A stretch of 64,000 bases of DNA from Burkholderia gladioli (GTDB taxonomy: Bacteria; Pseudomonadota; Gammaproteobacteria; Burkholderiales; Burkholderiaceae). The notes beneath the pieces are model-generated. The model was not told where the DNA came from. It searched no databases and was given only the letters and a program-made list of their open reading frames with translations. The DNA lies in contig NZ_CP009323.1 of assembly GCF_000959725.1 (NCBI RefSeq), forward strand, positions 1,488,001-1,552,000, written 5' to 3'. Below, piece after piece: positions 8,915 through 17,696 of this stretch. How positions within the stretch are numbered: position 1 is the first letter of the stretch; every line of letters starts with the position of its first letter. Both the position numbers and the translations under genes were made by a program.

Positions 8915-9532
8915 CTATTTATCCGCCGGCGGCGAGGCAAAGCCGGGCTGGCCGAGCTGGGCAGGCAGTTGCGGCACGCGGCGGAAGCGGCTGGTGTCGT
9001 AGCCCATCGCATCGAAGCGCGCGAGCAGGGAGCGATAGGTGGCCTCGTCCATCTCCGGCTCGCGCGAGAAGATCCAGCCGAGCGACTTGCCGGGATAGCC
9101 GATCAGCGTGTAGCGGTAGTCGGGATCGACGTAGAGCGTCAGCTGGGAGACGTGGATCGGCCAGAACAGCCGCACCCGCCACGCGCCGCCGCCGCTGCCG
9201 GGCACCACCGTGTCGAGGAACTGGTAGCGGCTTTCCGGCTTGTCGAAACCGCCGCGCCGGCCGACGAACACGTCGTCGATCCGGCCGTCCTGCCGCAGCG
9301 TCCACTCGGCGCGGCTGGCGACGACATCGCGCTCGGCGAAGTAGGGAATGTTGGCGATCACGTACCAGCGTCCCATGTAGCGCGGCAGGTCGACCGGCAC
9401 CGTGACCAGCGGCTGCGCCGCGCGCGGGTTCGGGTTCGGCGGGCCGCCCGAGCATCCGCCCAGGCCGAGCACCGCCGCCAGCAGCAGGCCGCGCAGCACG
9501 ACGGCGCGCCACGTCGAGCGTGCGGGCCTCAT
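8915..9532 (-). CDS. Lipocalin-family outer-membrane lipoprotein (Blc-like)
   Basis: 205 residues with a lipoprotein signal ending in GLGGC and the lipocalin signature PRYMGRWYVIANIPYF (GxW motif) about 35 residues after it. It also has LYVDPDYRYTLIGYPG and a C-terminal RFRRVPQ. Bacterial lipocalins bind lysophospholipids or fatty acids in the periplasm and are often under stress sigma control. The ATG overlaps the stop of the upstream methyltransferase (ATGA), so it ends the DUF1295/methyltransferase/lipocalin unit. Confidence 0.85.
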   Translation of the reverse strand: MRPARSTWRAVVLRGLLLAAVLGLGGCSGGPPNPNPRAAQPLVTVPVDLPRYMGRWYVIANIPYFAERDVVASRAEWTLRQDGRIDDVFVGRRGGFDKPESRYQFLDTVVPGSGGGAWRVRLFWPIHVSQLTLYVDPDYRYTLIGYPGKSLGWIFSREPEMDEATYRSLLARFDAMGYDTSRFRRVPQLPAQLGQPGFASPPADK

Positions 9533-10629
9533 GATCGTGCCGTCCGCTTGTCGAACAGGTAATGCGCGACGCCCCATTCCTGCCCGGCGCGATAGCCGAA
9601 CAGCTCGGCCACCGCCATGTAGAACATCCGCCAGCGCTGGAACCAGACGGGCGCCTGCGCGCCGTAGGCCTCCACCAGCACCGGCATGACGCGCTCGTGC
9701 GCGGCGTCGAGCGAGCTCAGCCAGTGCTCGGCGGTGCGCGCGTAATGCGTGCCGTCCAGCCACCATTGGCGCGTCACGCGCAGATCGTCCTGGAAGCGCA
9801 GCAGCAGGTTGGCCGAAGGCATGGTGCCGCCCGTGAAGAAATAACGGGACATCCAGTCGCTGCCGTCGCGAACGGTGAAGTGATAGGCGAGCGAGCGATG
9901 CGCGAACAGGTGCACGAACAACCGGCCGTCGTCGCGCAGCCAGCCGGCGATCTTCGCCAGCAGCAGGCCGTAGTGCTTCATGTGCTCGAACATCTCGATC
10001 GACAGCACACGGTCGAAGCGCTCGGTGCCGGCGTCGAATTCGTGGTCGACCACGTTGCCGGTCACGATCCGCAGGTTCGTCAGTCCCAACTCGGCCGCGC
10101 GCTGCTCGATGAAGGCGCGCTGCCCATGCGAATTGGACAGGCCGACGATCTGGGCGCGCGGATAACGCCGAGCCAGCCACAGCGAGAGCGAACCCCAGCC
10201 GCAGCCGAGGTCGAGGATGCGCTGGCCGTCGGCCAGGCCGGCGCGCTCGGCATAGAGCGCGAGCATCGCCTGCTCGGCTTCGGCGAGCGTTTCGCTGCCC
10301 GTCGGGTAATGGCAGCACGAGTACTTCAGGCACGGCCCCAGATGCGCCGCGAAGAAGGCGCCCGGCAGCTCGTAGTGCTGCGCGTTGGCCGCCTGCGTCT
10401 CGATCGCGATCGGGCTGGCGCGCAGCTCGGCCAGCATGGCCTCGAAGGCTTCCGCCTGGCGGGCGCTGTCGCCGGCGTGCTCGTCGCGCAGGCGCTGGCG
10501 CAGCAGCGCGCGCATGCCGAGCCGGATCGCCGCGTCGGGCAGCCAGCCGCGCTCGGCGCAGCGCAGGGCGAAACCGTCCGGCGCTTCGGCGCGCGGGACG
10601 GCGGACGAGTCGGTGGTGACGGCGCTCAT
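9529..10629 (-). CDS. CFA-like SAM-dependent methyltransferase
   Basis: 366 residues, the second CFA-related enzyme of the cluster. SAM motif I is LDLGCGWGSLSLWLARRYP near residue 136, preceded by NAQHYELPGAFFAAHLG and followed by SIEMFEHMKHYGLLLAK and TGGTMPSANLLL. It lacks the N-terminal lipid-binding region of true CFA synthase and resembles the subgroup that includes plant coclaurine N-methyltransferase-like and bacterial fatty-acid methylases. Acyl-chain methylation is therefore plausible but not proven. Its ATG overlaps the DUF1295 stop and its stop overlaps the lipocalin start. Confidence 0.8.
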   Translation of the reverse strand: MSAVTTDSSAVPRAEAPDGFALRCAERGWLPDAAIRLGMRALLRQRLRDEHAGDSARQAEAFEAMLAELRASPIAIETQAANAQHYELPGAFFAAHLGPCLKYSCCHYPTGSETLAEAEQAMLALYAERAGLADGQRILDLGCGWGSLSLWLARRYPRAQIVGLSNSHGQRAFIEQRAAELGLTNLRIVTGNVVDHEFDAGTERFDRVLSIEMFEHMKHYGLLLAKIAGWLRDDGRLFVHLFAHRSLAYHFTVRDGSDWMSRYFFTGGTMPSANLLLRFQDDLRVTRQWWLDGTHYARTAEHWLSSLDAAHERVMPVLVEAYGAQAPVWFQRWRMFYMAVAELFGYRAGQEWGVAHYLFDKRTARS

Positions 10630-11444
10630 GGTCGAGGCTCTCCTGGATCGGTGGAAGATGGAGCGGAAGGCCGGCGCGGCGGCCAGGGGATCAGCGCGCT
10701 GGTGCGGCGGCGGTATTCGCGATAACCGGCGCGGCTGTGCACCAGGTGCTCTTCCAGCAGCGGAATGCCCGACACCTTGAGCAGCAGCCAGGCCATCAGC
10801 AGCGGCGGCGCCAGCGTGGCCCAGCCCCAGGGCCGTCCCAGCGCCCAGGCGGCATAGGCGCACCAGTGCAGGCATTCGAAGAAATAGTTGGGATGGCGCG
10901 AGTAGCGCCACCAGCCGGCGTCACACACCTGGCCACGTCGATCGGGCCGGGCCACGAAGCGTCGCAGTTGACGGTCGGCGGCGGCTTCGCCCGCCACCGA
11001 GGCGATCCAGATCGCCAGCGCGATCGCCATCGCGAACCGCGAAGGCGGATCGGCTTGATAAGCCGGCACGAAGAAGGCGATCGCGAGCAGGATCGACACC
11101 ACCGCCTGGAGCAGGAAGAAGGCCAGCATCCGCCATGCCGCCGATGCGCCCCAGCGCTCGCGCAGCGCGCGATAGCGGTAGTCCTCCGGCTGGCCGTGAT
11201 TGCGGCGCCAGAGATGCCAGCCGAGCCGCCCTCCCCACGCGCCGCCGCAGACGGCGACGAACAGGCGGTTGAGCGCATCGCCCGGCGCCACGACGGCGAC
11301 GAGCACGGCGACGCCGCCCAGCGACAGCGCCCAGACCGGGTCGATCATCCCCGCATTGCGGGTGCGCAGCTGAACGGCCCAGGCCGCCGTGAAGACGGCG
11401 ATCAGGGCAAGCAGGACAAGGGCGAAAGCGGCGATAAACGACAT
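10626..11444 (-). CDS. DUF1295 membrane protein (steroid 5-alpha-reductase-like fold)
   Basis: 272 residues with about six hydrophobic segments and the diagnostic C-terminal motif GWWRYSRHPNYFFECLHW, the NADPH/cofactor region of the DUF1295/isoprenylcysteine methyltransferase superfamily. Such proteins reduce or methylate lipophilic substrates in the inner membrane. It is the first gene of a three-gene unit (this gene, methyltransferase, lipocalin) with ATGA overlaps. A GCATCC-N16-CGTATC promoter ends about 38 bp before the ATG. Confidence 0.82.
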   Translation of the reverse strand: MSFIAAFALVLLALIAVFTAAWAVQLRTRNAGMIDPVWALSLGGVAVLVAVVAPGDALNRLFVAVCGGAWGGRLGWHLWRRNHGQPEDYRYRALRERWGASAAWRMLAFFLLQAVVSILLAIAFFVPAYQADPPSRFAMAIALAIWIASVAGEAAADRQLRRFVARPDRRGQVCDAGWWRYSRHPNYFFECLHWCAYAAWALGRPWGWATLAPPLLMAWLLLKVSGIPLLEEHLVHSRAGYREYRRRTSALIPWPPRRPSAPSSTDPGEPRP

Positions 11445-11481
11445 GCAGGCTCCGGAGCAGGCTTCATGGCGGCTTGAAGCG

Positions 11482-11509
11482 GATACGGAGCGGCGGGCGC
11501 AACGGATGC
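11482..11509 (-). promoter_or_regulatory. Predicted ECF-sigma promoter of the DUF1295/methyltransferase/lipocalin unit
   Basis: On the minus strand GCATCC, 16 bp, CGTATC; identical hexamers and spacing to the boxes at 8866-8893 and 13128-13155. Predicted transcription start is about 30 bp before the DUF1295 ATG. The 16-bp spacer differs from those of the other two copies, so the match is not simple recent duplication. Confidence 0.72.
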
Positions 11510-11639
11510 AGGAAATGTGACGAATGCACGGATAGCCGCATCGGGCCGTGATGCGGCGGGGGGCGGGCGCGCTGGAGGAAAGGCCGGCTGAGGGTAGGCG
11601 GGCCGGCGGCTCGGGCTGCCGGCGCCGCCCCGCGCGGCT

Positions 11640-12374
11640 TCAGGCGGTATGAACCTGACCGGTGGCGATCACCGGGCCGGTAGGCTGGCCGGTGGGCGAG
11701 CCGCCCGTCGGCTCCACCGAGACGGCGAGCACCGCCTGGGTCTTGAGCTGCGCCACGATCTGCGGCGGCAGCGACATGGTGGCCGGCGCATCGGACGGGA
11801 ACACACCGAGCGCGACCGGCTTCGCGCCTGGAGCGATCAACCAGAGCTCGGTCGAGCGATCGGCGGCGATGCTCGGCTTGACCGCCGGCGTGACGATCAT
11901 CTGCGCGCGCTGCAGGTCGACGGTGGCGGTCCAGTGCGCCGTGCCGTCCTCGCGGGCGATGGTCGCGACCAGGTAGGACGGCGCCGAGGCGACCGGCGTG
12001 GCCGGCTTCTCCAGCGTGCCCAGGTCCACCGCGAGCAGCGCGACCACGGCAACGCTGGCGCCGATCCCGACCCAGCGCCACAGCACCAGGTTGTTCCACC
12101 AGCCCACGCGAGCCGGCGCGGCGCGCGGCGCCGAGGGCGCATCCAGCCAGCCGAGATCGCGCTGGATGCGCTGCCAGATGCGCGCGGGCGGTGCCACGGC
12201 CGGCACCGCCTCGGCCAGCGGCGCGAGCCGCCGTTCCCAGCGCAGCAGCGTGTCGCGCAGGCGCGGATCGCGCTCGACGCTGGCTTCCAGCGCCCGGCGC
12301 TCGTCGGCGTCGAGCACGCCGAGCACGTATTCCGCGCAGCGCAGGTCGGGGTCGAGTTCGGGAGGCGTGGTCAT
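11640..12374 (-). CDS. RskA-type anti-sigma factor
   Basis: 244 residues. The cytoplasmic N-terminal part (CAEYVLGVLDADERRALEA) is the sigma-binding helical segment of RskA-like anti-sigma factors. It is followed by a single transmembrane helix near residues 97-117 and a periplasmic C-terminal domain containing ELWLIAPGAKPVALGVF. It overlaps the sigma stop (ATGA). It should hold the adjacent ECF sigma inactive until an envelope or oxidative signal releases it. Confidence 0.87.
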   Translation of the reverse strand: MTTPPELDPDLRCAEYVLGVLDADERRALEASVERDPRLRDTLLRWERRLAPLAEAVPAVAPPARIWQRIQRDLGWLDAPSAPRAAPARVGWWNNLVLWRWVGIGASVAVVALLAVDLGTLEKPATPVASAPSYLVATIAREDGTAHWTATVDLQRAQMIVTPAVKPSIAADRSTELWLIAPGAKPVALGVFPSDAPATMSLPPQIVAQLKTQAVLAVSVEPTGGSPTGQPTGPVIATGQVHTA

Positions 12375-12985
12375 CGCTCGAGGCAGCTCTTGAGTTGGAT
12401 CAGGCTGCGCCGGATCCAGCTTTTCATGGTCCCGAGCGGCACCTGCCGCCGCTCGGCCAGCTCGCTGTAGGACGCGCCGGTGTAGAAGGCCTCGCGCACC
12501 ACGCCCCGCTGCATGGCCTCGAGCTGCTGCAGGCAGCGCTCCAGGCGCGCCCGCTCCTGGCTCGCCTCGGCATCGGCGGCCGGCGTGGGCGCTTCGTCGG
12601 CCAGGTCCGCCCAGGGTTCGTCGTCGCCGAGCGGCACCTCGCGATGCTGCCGGATCCGGTCGATGGCGCGGTTGCGCGCGAGCGTCACGAGCCAGGTCAG
12701 CGCGCCGCCGCGCGTGGCATCGAAGCTGTCGGCCCGTCGCCACGCCGTCATGAACGCGTCCTGGAGGATGTCCTCGGCCTCGCCCTTGTCGCGGACCATG
12801 CGCAGGATCACGCCGAACACGCGCGGCGCCGCCGCGCGATACAGCGCGGAGAAGGCGGCCTGGTCGCCTTGCGCGACCTGTTCGAGCAGCTTGTCGAGTT
12901 CGGGAGAGGACGGAGCCTGTCCGGCCGCCGCGCTCGGGCGGTCGGCCAGGTCGGGGCGCGTAGCGTCACCGGACGGTTCTTTCAT
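12371..12985 (-). CDS. ECF RNA polymerase sigma factor (SigK-like)
   Basis: About 204 residues with region 2 (DQAAFSALYRAAAPRVFGVI, then EDILQDAFMTAWRRADSFD and LVTLARNRAIDRIR) and region 4 (REAFYTGASYSELAERRQV, PLGTMKSWIRRSLIQLKSCL). The sequence continues in frame to 13093, so ATGs at 13039 or a start at 13093 cannot be excluded; the one at 12985 fits usual length, but none has a clear ribosome site. It is followed by its anti-sigma gene, and the promoter box upstream predicts autoregulation plus control of the two lipid operons. Confidence 0.87.
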   Translation of the reverse strand: MKEPSGDATRPDLADRPSAAAGQAPSSPELDKLLEQVAQGDQAAFSALYRAAAPRVFGVILRMVRDKGEAEDILQDAFMTAWRRADSFDATRGGALTWLVTLARNRAIDRIRQHREVPLGDDEPWADLADEAPTPAADAEASQERARLERCLQQLEAMQRGVVREAFYTGASYSELAERRQVPLGTMKSWIRRSLIQLKSCLER

Positions 12986-13127
12986 TCGCAAGGAAGGGCG
13001 AGCGCCACCCCGGCGGGATGGTCTGTCGCAATATACCATCGCGCATCGCCATGACAGCGATTCGTTCAGCGTCGGGTGTCGCGAAGATTCCATCGTCGGC
13101 GGGCGGGCGTTGTCCTGGGTCTTCCTC

Positions 13128-13155
13128 GATACGGATCAGGCGCCGCGGTGGATGC
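13128..13155 (-). promoter_or_regulatory. Predicted autoregulatory ECF promoter of the sigma/anti-sigma pair
   Basis: Minus-strand GCATCC, 16 bp, CGTATC, the third copy of the motif. It shares with the 8866 copy a 20-bp block that includes the -10 and most of the spacer. The leader to the 12985 ATG would be about 135 nt, which is long and leaves room for one of the upstream starts. Confidence 0.65.
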
Positions 13156-13201
13156 AGGCGATTGGAAATCGGGCGGGCGGGCGATGCTGCTAGCGCGACG
13201 G

Positions 13202-13471
13202 TTACTGCCACTGCGCCACGCCGCCATGGCGCGAGCAGGTGCCGGAGCGGTGCCGGCTGAAGCTGTAGGTGCCGTCGCGGCAGCGTGCGGTGGCGCCGGC
13301 CGGGACTTCGCCGTTGCGTGAGTGCGCGGGTGAATGGACCTGCTCGCCGTCGCGGTTCGTGTAGTGGCCGTGCTCCTGGAGCTGGGATTCGTCCGGGGCC
13401 GGCTGGGGCTGGTAGGCGAAGGCGGGCGCGACAAGCACGCCGAGCAGCGCGGCAAGCAGGAATCGTTTCAT
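13202..13471 (-). CDS. DUF3761 secreted protein
   Basis: 89 residues: signal peptide KRFLLAALLGVLVAPAFA, a short polar linker, and a C-terminal DUF3761 block GATARCRDGTYSFSRHRSGT followed by CSRHGGVAQW, with two cysteines that could pair. Function is unknown; members are small secreted proteins. GGGGA precedes the ATG. It sits between the sigma cluster and the inserted Schlafen-type gene and has normal high GC. Confidence 0.8.
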   Translation of the reverse strand: MKRFLLAALLGVLVAPAFAYQPQPAPDESQLQEHGHYTNRDGEQVHSPAHSRNGEVPAGATARCRDGTYSFSRHRSGTCSRHGGVAQWQ

Positions 13472-13635
13472 CGTGGTCCCCCGCGGCGGCTTTGGCCGGT
13501 GGTGGTTGGTGCTGGGTCGGGTGGGCCGCGACACACCTCTCATTTCTCTCTGCAAAAACCTCAACCCGCGGATCCTCAAACAGAGATAACTCATTGATTT
13601 ATATATGATTAAAATGAACTTCTCTCTGCAACTCT
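13472..13635. other. AT-rich junction between DUF3761 gene and inserted Schlafen-type gene
   Basis: GC falls abruptly here. The stretch contains repeats of TTCTCTCTGCAA-like sequence (near 13540, 13620 and again inside the end of the neighbouring gene), probably marking the left edge of the inserted segment. No copy of the mnmE 3' end is visible as a second attachment site. Confidence 0.4.
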
Positions 13636-15312
13636 CTAATTTTTCTTTGCAATTCTCTCTGTCAGCCGCCAACAAGGCGCCGTGTCTGAGCCAGTGTTGG
13701 TGATCACTCCATGGCGGCGCAACCGGGTCAACAGGCCACTGACCTTGTTGTATTTTTGCTTGTCATCCAGGGCATCGCTCAGTTTGTCCATCAGTAGTTT
13801 GTTGATTTCAGCACGGTTGGCCTGGCCAAACTTCTCTAGGTAGTCGGTCAGTAACTTGGCGTAGAAAGCGTCGTCCTGCGCACGGGTGCGGATGTAGTCG
13901 GCTTTGTTTGCTGTTGCCTCCGCCACGGCTGCCGAGACGTGAAAGTTGGGCTTACGCCCTTCAATCAGTTTGCTACGTCGCAAACGAGCAGCGGCTTCGT
14001 CCGGGATGGGCAACTTTTTCTGAACGCGATCCAGCGCAAGGATATCCGCCAACGGTAGATCAGTATTCTGGATCAGCAAACGACTGTAGGCTGGGTCGGC
14101 AACGCCACCGTAAATCGTCAGTTTGACTGCGCCGATGTCACTCAGGTCATAGTCCGGTAGCGGGAAGTATCGCCGCGCCTGCCCCGCATAGATGGAGTGG
14201 ATGCCATAACCCATGGTGTCGATCATGTTCAATTCGACCATTGCCTGGGCCAAAGCCGGGTTCCGGTACCGGCGTGGTGTCTTGTCGCCCTGGATGTACT
14301 CGTCTGGCTGTCCCTCGAAGAAACTACCTTCATTCTCGAACACCAATCTGTCAGGCAATTCCGTCACCACCACTCGCCCATTGCGGGTGTAATCCTGGTG
14401 GGCAAGGCAATTGTGCAGGGCTTCCAACACGATCTTCTGATCGTACTTGGAGACTTCAATCGGCAACAACTCGTCTTGCGGCAGCAACCGAAGCTGAATG
14501 TTGCGAATACGCTGATAGAGTCGTGTCGTGCTTAACAGGAACGGTGGTCCGAAGTGCTCATAGGCCCGCTCCTGGCCTTCCAGCTTCCAGGTCAGTTGCG
14601 CTGGATAGGGAGAGAGGTGGAAGGTCGATTCAACCTTGCCGAGCAATAGCAGCGCGGTACGGGTTATTTGGCCGTTTCGCGTGACGCGAGCGCGATCAAG
14701 AAAGGTTGGAACCGACCAGCCTTCGACCTCACCAGATTGGAAACGGTTGGCATACTTCTGCGCGAAAGACTCACGCGCTTTGTGTACAGCCGCCTCATCC
14801 AGATCATCCAGCGTAGCGCCAGCCACTACCTGTGCCGTCCAGTCTTGCCCTTGGGTTTGGCGGCGGATGTCATCCAGCTTGTCCAGCCCCAGCGAAGTCA
14901 GGCTTTCGCCGGCACGAGCGTAGTAGTGGCCTTTCCAGGCAATCGGAATGCCCTGCGGTGCTGCAGGGATCTCCAACATCAGCACACGGCCATCGGCGTG
15001 CGCCAATTCATGGATTTCGCGGAAGGTAATGCGAGGTTCCGCATTTTCGGCAATCTGCATCTTCAGCGATTGCAGACGCTCGGATTGAGGGCGATAGTCC
15101 GTGCCCACCACGCGGCGAGTCTTGTTGCTCACACCGAACACCAGCCAGCCGCCATCGGTGTGGCGAAGGTTGGCTTCGTTTGCCAGGGCAGAGAAGTACT
15201 TGCCTATCTCGTCAGTACTGTAGTTGTTGTCAGCCTGCTTGAATTCAGCCACTTCGTTCTCCCAAGTGGCGATCAGGCTGCTCAGCCGCTGGCTCAAGTC
15301 TGGTTGCGTCAT
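13636..15312 (-). CDS. AlbA_2/Schlafen-domain ATP-binding protein (RecG-like C-terminus)
   Basis: 558 residues. The N-terminal AlbA_2 domain has WENEVAEFKQADNNYSTDEI and GGWLVFGVSNKTRRVVGTDY. The middle contains an HATPase-like 'putative transcriptional regulator / DNA helicase' region (EALHNCLAHQDYTRNGRVVV), and the C-terminus is a winged-helix part (NKVSGLLTRLRRHGVITNTG). Similar genes occur in defence islands, but the activity is not defined. A strong GAGGAGAGAGG ribosome site precedes the ATG. GC is clearly below that of its neighbours and it stands alone just downstream of mnmE, so it was probably acquired. Confidence 0.75.
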   Translation of the reverse strand: MTQPDLSQRLSSLIATWENEVAEFKQADNNYSTDEIGKYFSALANEANLRHTDGGWLVFGVSNKTRRVVGTDYRPQSERLQSLKMQIAENAEPRITFREIHELAHADGRVLMLEIPAAPQGIPIAWKGHYYARAGESLTSLGLDKLDDIRRQTQGQDWTAQVVAGATLDDLDEAAVHKARESFAQKYANRFQSGEVEGWSVPTFLDRARVTRNGQITRTALLLLGKVESTFHLSPYPAQLTWKLEGQERAYEHFGPPFLLSTTRLYQRIRNIQLRLLPQDELLPIEVSKYDQKIVLEALHNCLAHQDYTRNGRVVVTELPDRLVFENEGSFFEGQPDEYIQGDKTPRRYRNPALAQAMVELNMIDTMGYGIHSIYAGQARRYFPLPDYDLSDIGAVKLTIYGGVADPAYSRLLIQNTDLPLADILALDRVQKKLPIPDEAAARLRRSKLIEGRKPNFHVSAAVAEATANKADYIRTRAQDDAFYAKLLTDYLEKFGQANRAEINKLLMDKLSDALDDKQKYNKVSGLLTRLRRHGVITNTGSDTAPCWRLTERIAKKN

Positions 15313-15529
15313 CCTCTCTCCTCTGCTGCCTCCATCACTTCGATCAAGCCTTCGACCGTGACTCCCCTTGCTTCAGCACCGGTTCAATTGCTGTGTCCTT
15401 ACTCTTTTGTGAACCTACTCATTCGAATTCAGGCGGTCAATTTATCAGTCGTGGTGGACAGGCCTCCTGAAAGCGCACCTGAACAGCTCGCGAGCATCCA
15501 CGCAACTCTGGCCGGCCCACCGCGCCGGC

Positions 15530-16936
15530 TTACTTCCCGATGCAAAACCGACTAAAAATAACCCCCAGCAGATCATCCGAGGTGAATTCCCCGGTGATCG
15601 AATTCAACTGCTCCTGCGCCAGCCTCAGCTCCTCGGCAAACAGATCGAGCGCCTGCGCATTCTGATCCGCATGATCCGCCGCCTGGGCCAGATGCTCCCG
15701 CGCCGCGCGCAACGCCACCAGGTGCCGCTCGCGCGCGAGATACACGCTTTCGGCGCCCGCCTGCCAGCCGGCGATGCGCAGCAGCTCGGCGCGCAGCAGG
15801 TCGATCCCGTCGCCCTGCTTGGCCGACAAGCGCAGCTCGGTGAGATCGACCTCGCCCGCCGCGCCGCTGCCCGGGTGCGTCACCGAGGCCGCCTCGCCGC
15901 TCAGGTCCGTCTTGTTGAACACACGCACCACCGGCACGCCGGCCGGGAAACGCTCGGCGATCGCGCGGTCCTCGGCGCCGAGGCCCGTCTGCGCGTCGAG
16001 CAGGTGCAGCACCACGTCGGCGCGCTCGATCTCGCCCCAGGTGCGCGCGATGCCGATCTTCTCGACCTCGTCCTCGGTCTCGCGCAGGCCGGCGGTATCG
16101 ATGATGTGCAGCGGAATGCCCTCGACCTGGATGGTCTGCGCGACCTTGTCGCGCGTGGTGCCGGCGATCGGCGTGACGATAGCCAGCTCGGCGCCGGCCA
16201 GCGCGTTGAGCAGCGAGGACTTGCCGACGTTCGGCTGCCCGGCCAGCACCACCGACATGCCCTCGCGCAGCAAGGCGCCCTGCCGCGCGTCGCCGAGCAC
16301 CTGCGCGAGCCGCTCGCGGATCCGCGCGAGCTTGCCGCGCGCATCGGCCGCCTCCAGGAAGTCGATCTCCTCCTCGGGAAAGTCGAGCGTCGCCTCCACC
16401 AGCATCCGCAGGCCGATCACGTCCTCGACCAGTGCGTGGATGTCGCGCGAGAACACGCCGTCGAGCGAGCGGCCGGCCGAACGCACCGCCGCCTCGGTGC
16501 TCGCCTCGATCAGGTCGGCCACGGCCTCGGCCTGCGCCAGGTCGAGCTTGTCGTTGAGGAAGGCGCGACGCGTGAACTCGCCGGGCTCGGCGAGCCGCAA
16601 GGCGTGCTCGCGCCCGGCGTCGAGGCAGCGTTGCAGCACCAGCTGCAGCACGATCGGGCCGCCGTGGCCCTGCAGTTCGAGCACGTGTTCGCCCGTGTAG
16701 GAATTCGGCGCGGTGAAGTACAGCGCGATGCCGCGATCGAGCGCCGCCCCGGCTGCGTCGAGAAAGGGCACGTAGCTCGCGTGGCGCGGCGCCAGCACCT
16801 GGCCGCACACGGCGCGCATCAGCGCTTCGGCCGCCGCGGCGCCGGCGCGACCGAACGACACGCGCACCACGCCGATCCCGCCGCGGCCGGAAGCAGTTGC
16901 AATGGCGACGATCGGATCGGAATCGGTAGCTGGCAT
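15530..16936 (-). CDS. mnmE: tRNA uridine-5-carboxymethylaminomethyl modification GTPase MnmE
   Basis: 468 residues. The N-terminal tetrahydrofolate-binding domain starts [20 protein letters not shown], the central helical domain is interrupted by a G domain with P-loop [12 protein letters not shown] at about residue 232 and G3 DTAG, and the C-terminus ends in FCIGK with the conserved Cys. With MnmG it forms 5-carboxymethylaminomethyl-uridine at the wobble position of several tRNAs. The start at 16936 is chosen by family length; ATGs at 16978 and 17002 are upstream in frame. Its 3' end adjoins a foreign gene. Confidence 0.96.
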   Translation of the reverse strand: MPATDSDPIVAIATASGRGGIGVVRVSFGRAGAAAAEALMRAVCGQVLAPRHASYVPFLDAAGAALDRGIALYFTAPNSYTGEHVLELQGHGGPIVLQLVLQRCLDAGREHALRLAEPGEFTRRAFLNDKLDLAQAEAVADLIEASTEAAVRSAGRSLDGVFSRDIHALVEDVIGLRMLVEATLDFPEEEIDFLEAADARGKLARIRERLAQVLGDARQGALLREGMSVVLAGQPNVGKSSLLNALAGAELAIVTPIAGTTRDKVAQTIQVEGIPLHIIDTAGLRETEDEVEKIGIARTWGEIERADVVLHLLDAQTGLGAEDRAIAERFPAGVPVVRVFNKTDLSGEAASVTHPGSGAAGEVDLTELRLSAKQGDGIDLLRAELLRIAGWQAGAESVYLARERHLVALRAAREHLAQAADHADQNAQALDLFAEELRLAQEQLNSITGEFTSDDLLGVIFSRFCIGK

Positions 16937-17276
16937 CGGGATATCGGGATCAGGAAAGGAGGTTCGGACCAGCGTCATGAGGTCGCCGCCGGAACGCCGC
17001 ATTGTAGCGTGGCCGCCCAGGCGCCACGGGCTCGCGGCGGGGACATGAAGCCGTTGGATGTGAGTGGCAGGCAGGCATCCTCTTTTAGCTCGATTGCGCT
17101 AATACTGAGATTCGCCGTCTCACGCATCGAGGTTACGAAATCCGCTCCCACCGCCTATTTACGAGATAATACCGGGTATCGACTGGCCTTTCGGCCAGTA
17201 CCTCTCAGCGCTCAATGAGATAAATCTTTCGCAGCCGGTTGTTATCGGACGCGAACCCCGATTGCACAATCGGCGC
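16937..17276. promoter_or_regulatory. mnmE-HTH1 intergenic region with conserved operator-like boxes
   Basis: No gene is visible in these 340 bp. GAGATAAAT (17217-17225), CGGTTGT (17236-17242) and TTGCACAAT (17262-17270) recur with identical spacings (10 and 19 bp) upstream of the second HTH gene. A further GAGATAAT with an adjoining imperfect palindrome lies at about 17163-17180. These probably form promoter and autoregulatory sites. Confidence 0.5.
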
Positions 17277-17696
17277 ATGCCTAGCCTTGACGAAAAACTG
17301 GCGTTTTCGGAACGCCTCAAATTCGCGCTACAGCGCAGTCCGGAGAAGCCCTCGGGAGCCACGGAACTGGCGCTGCATTTCAATCTGCGTTATCGCGGCG
17401 CGCAACCGGTATCGGCACAAACTGCCCACAAATGGCTGACGGGCCGCACCATTCCCACCGTCGACAAACTCGTCACGCTCACCGAATGGCTGCGGGTCGA
17501 CCTGCACTGGCTCCACTACGGCCCGCCGCCGAGCAATTCGGCGGGCACGCCCAATCCCCTGCCGCGTGACGAACGTTACCCGCCCACCGTCGAGACGATC
17601 GAACTGGCCAGCAAGATCGAAGCGCTCTCATCCCATCACCGTTACCTGGTACAGGAACTGATCGAGCAGTTCTACGGCGGCGCGACGGGGCGCTGA
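17277..17696 (+). CDS. HTH transcriptional regulator, copy 1 of a tandem pair
   Basis: 139 residues. The first about 75 residues form a lambda-repressor-like HTH (KLAFSERLKFALQRSPEKPS, then QTAHKWLTGRTIPTVDKLV), followed by DLHWLHYGPPP and a C-terminal helix LVQELIEQFYG. The effector domain is too short for a peptidase-type repressor. It is about three quarters identical to the gene at 18029 and shares its upstream box. Targets are unknown; autoregulation is inferred from the shared upstream sequence. The ATG at 17277 fits the paralogue; 17262 is also in frame. Confidence 0.75.
   Translation: MPSLDEKLAFSERLKFALQRSPEKPSGATELALHFNLRYRGAQPVSAQTAHKWLTGRTIPTVDKLVTLTEWLRVDLHWLHYGPPPSNSAGTPNPLPRDERYPPTVETIELASKIEALSSHHRYLVQELIEQFYGGATGR

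Noticed and set aside
12513..13260. Plus-strand frames opposite the ECF sigma gene
   Set aside because: Antisense to conserved sigma regions 2 and 4.
13536..13670. TTCTCTCTGCAA-like repeats as a CRISPR array
   Set aside because: The copies are short, imperfect and unevenly spaced, and no cas gene is near.
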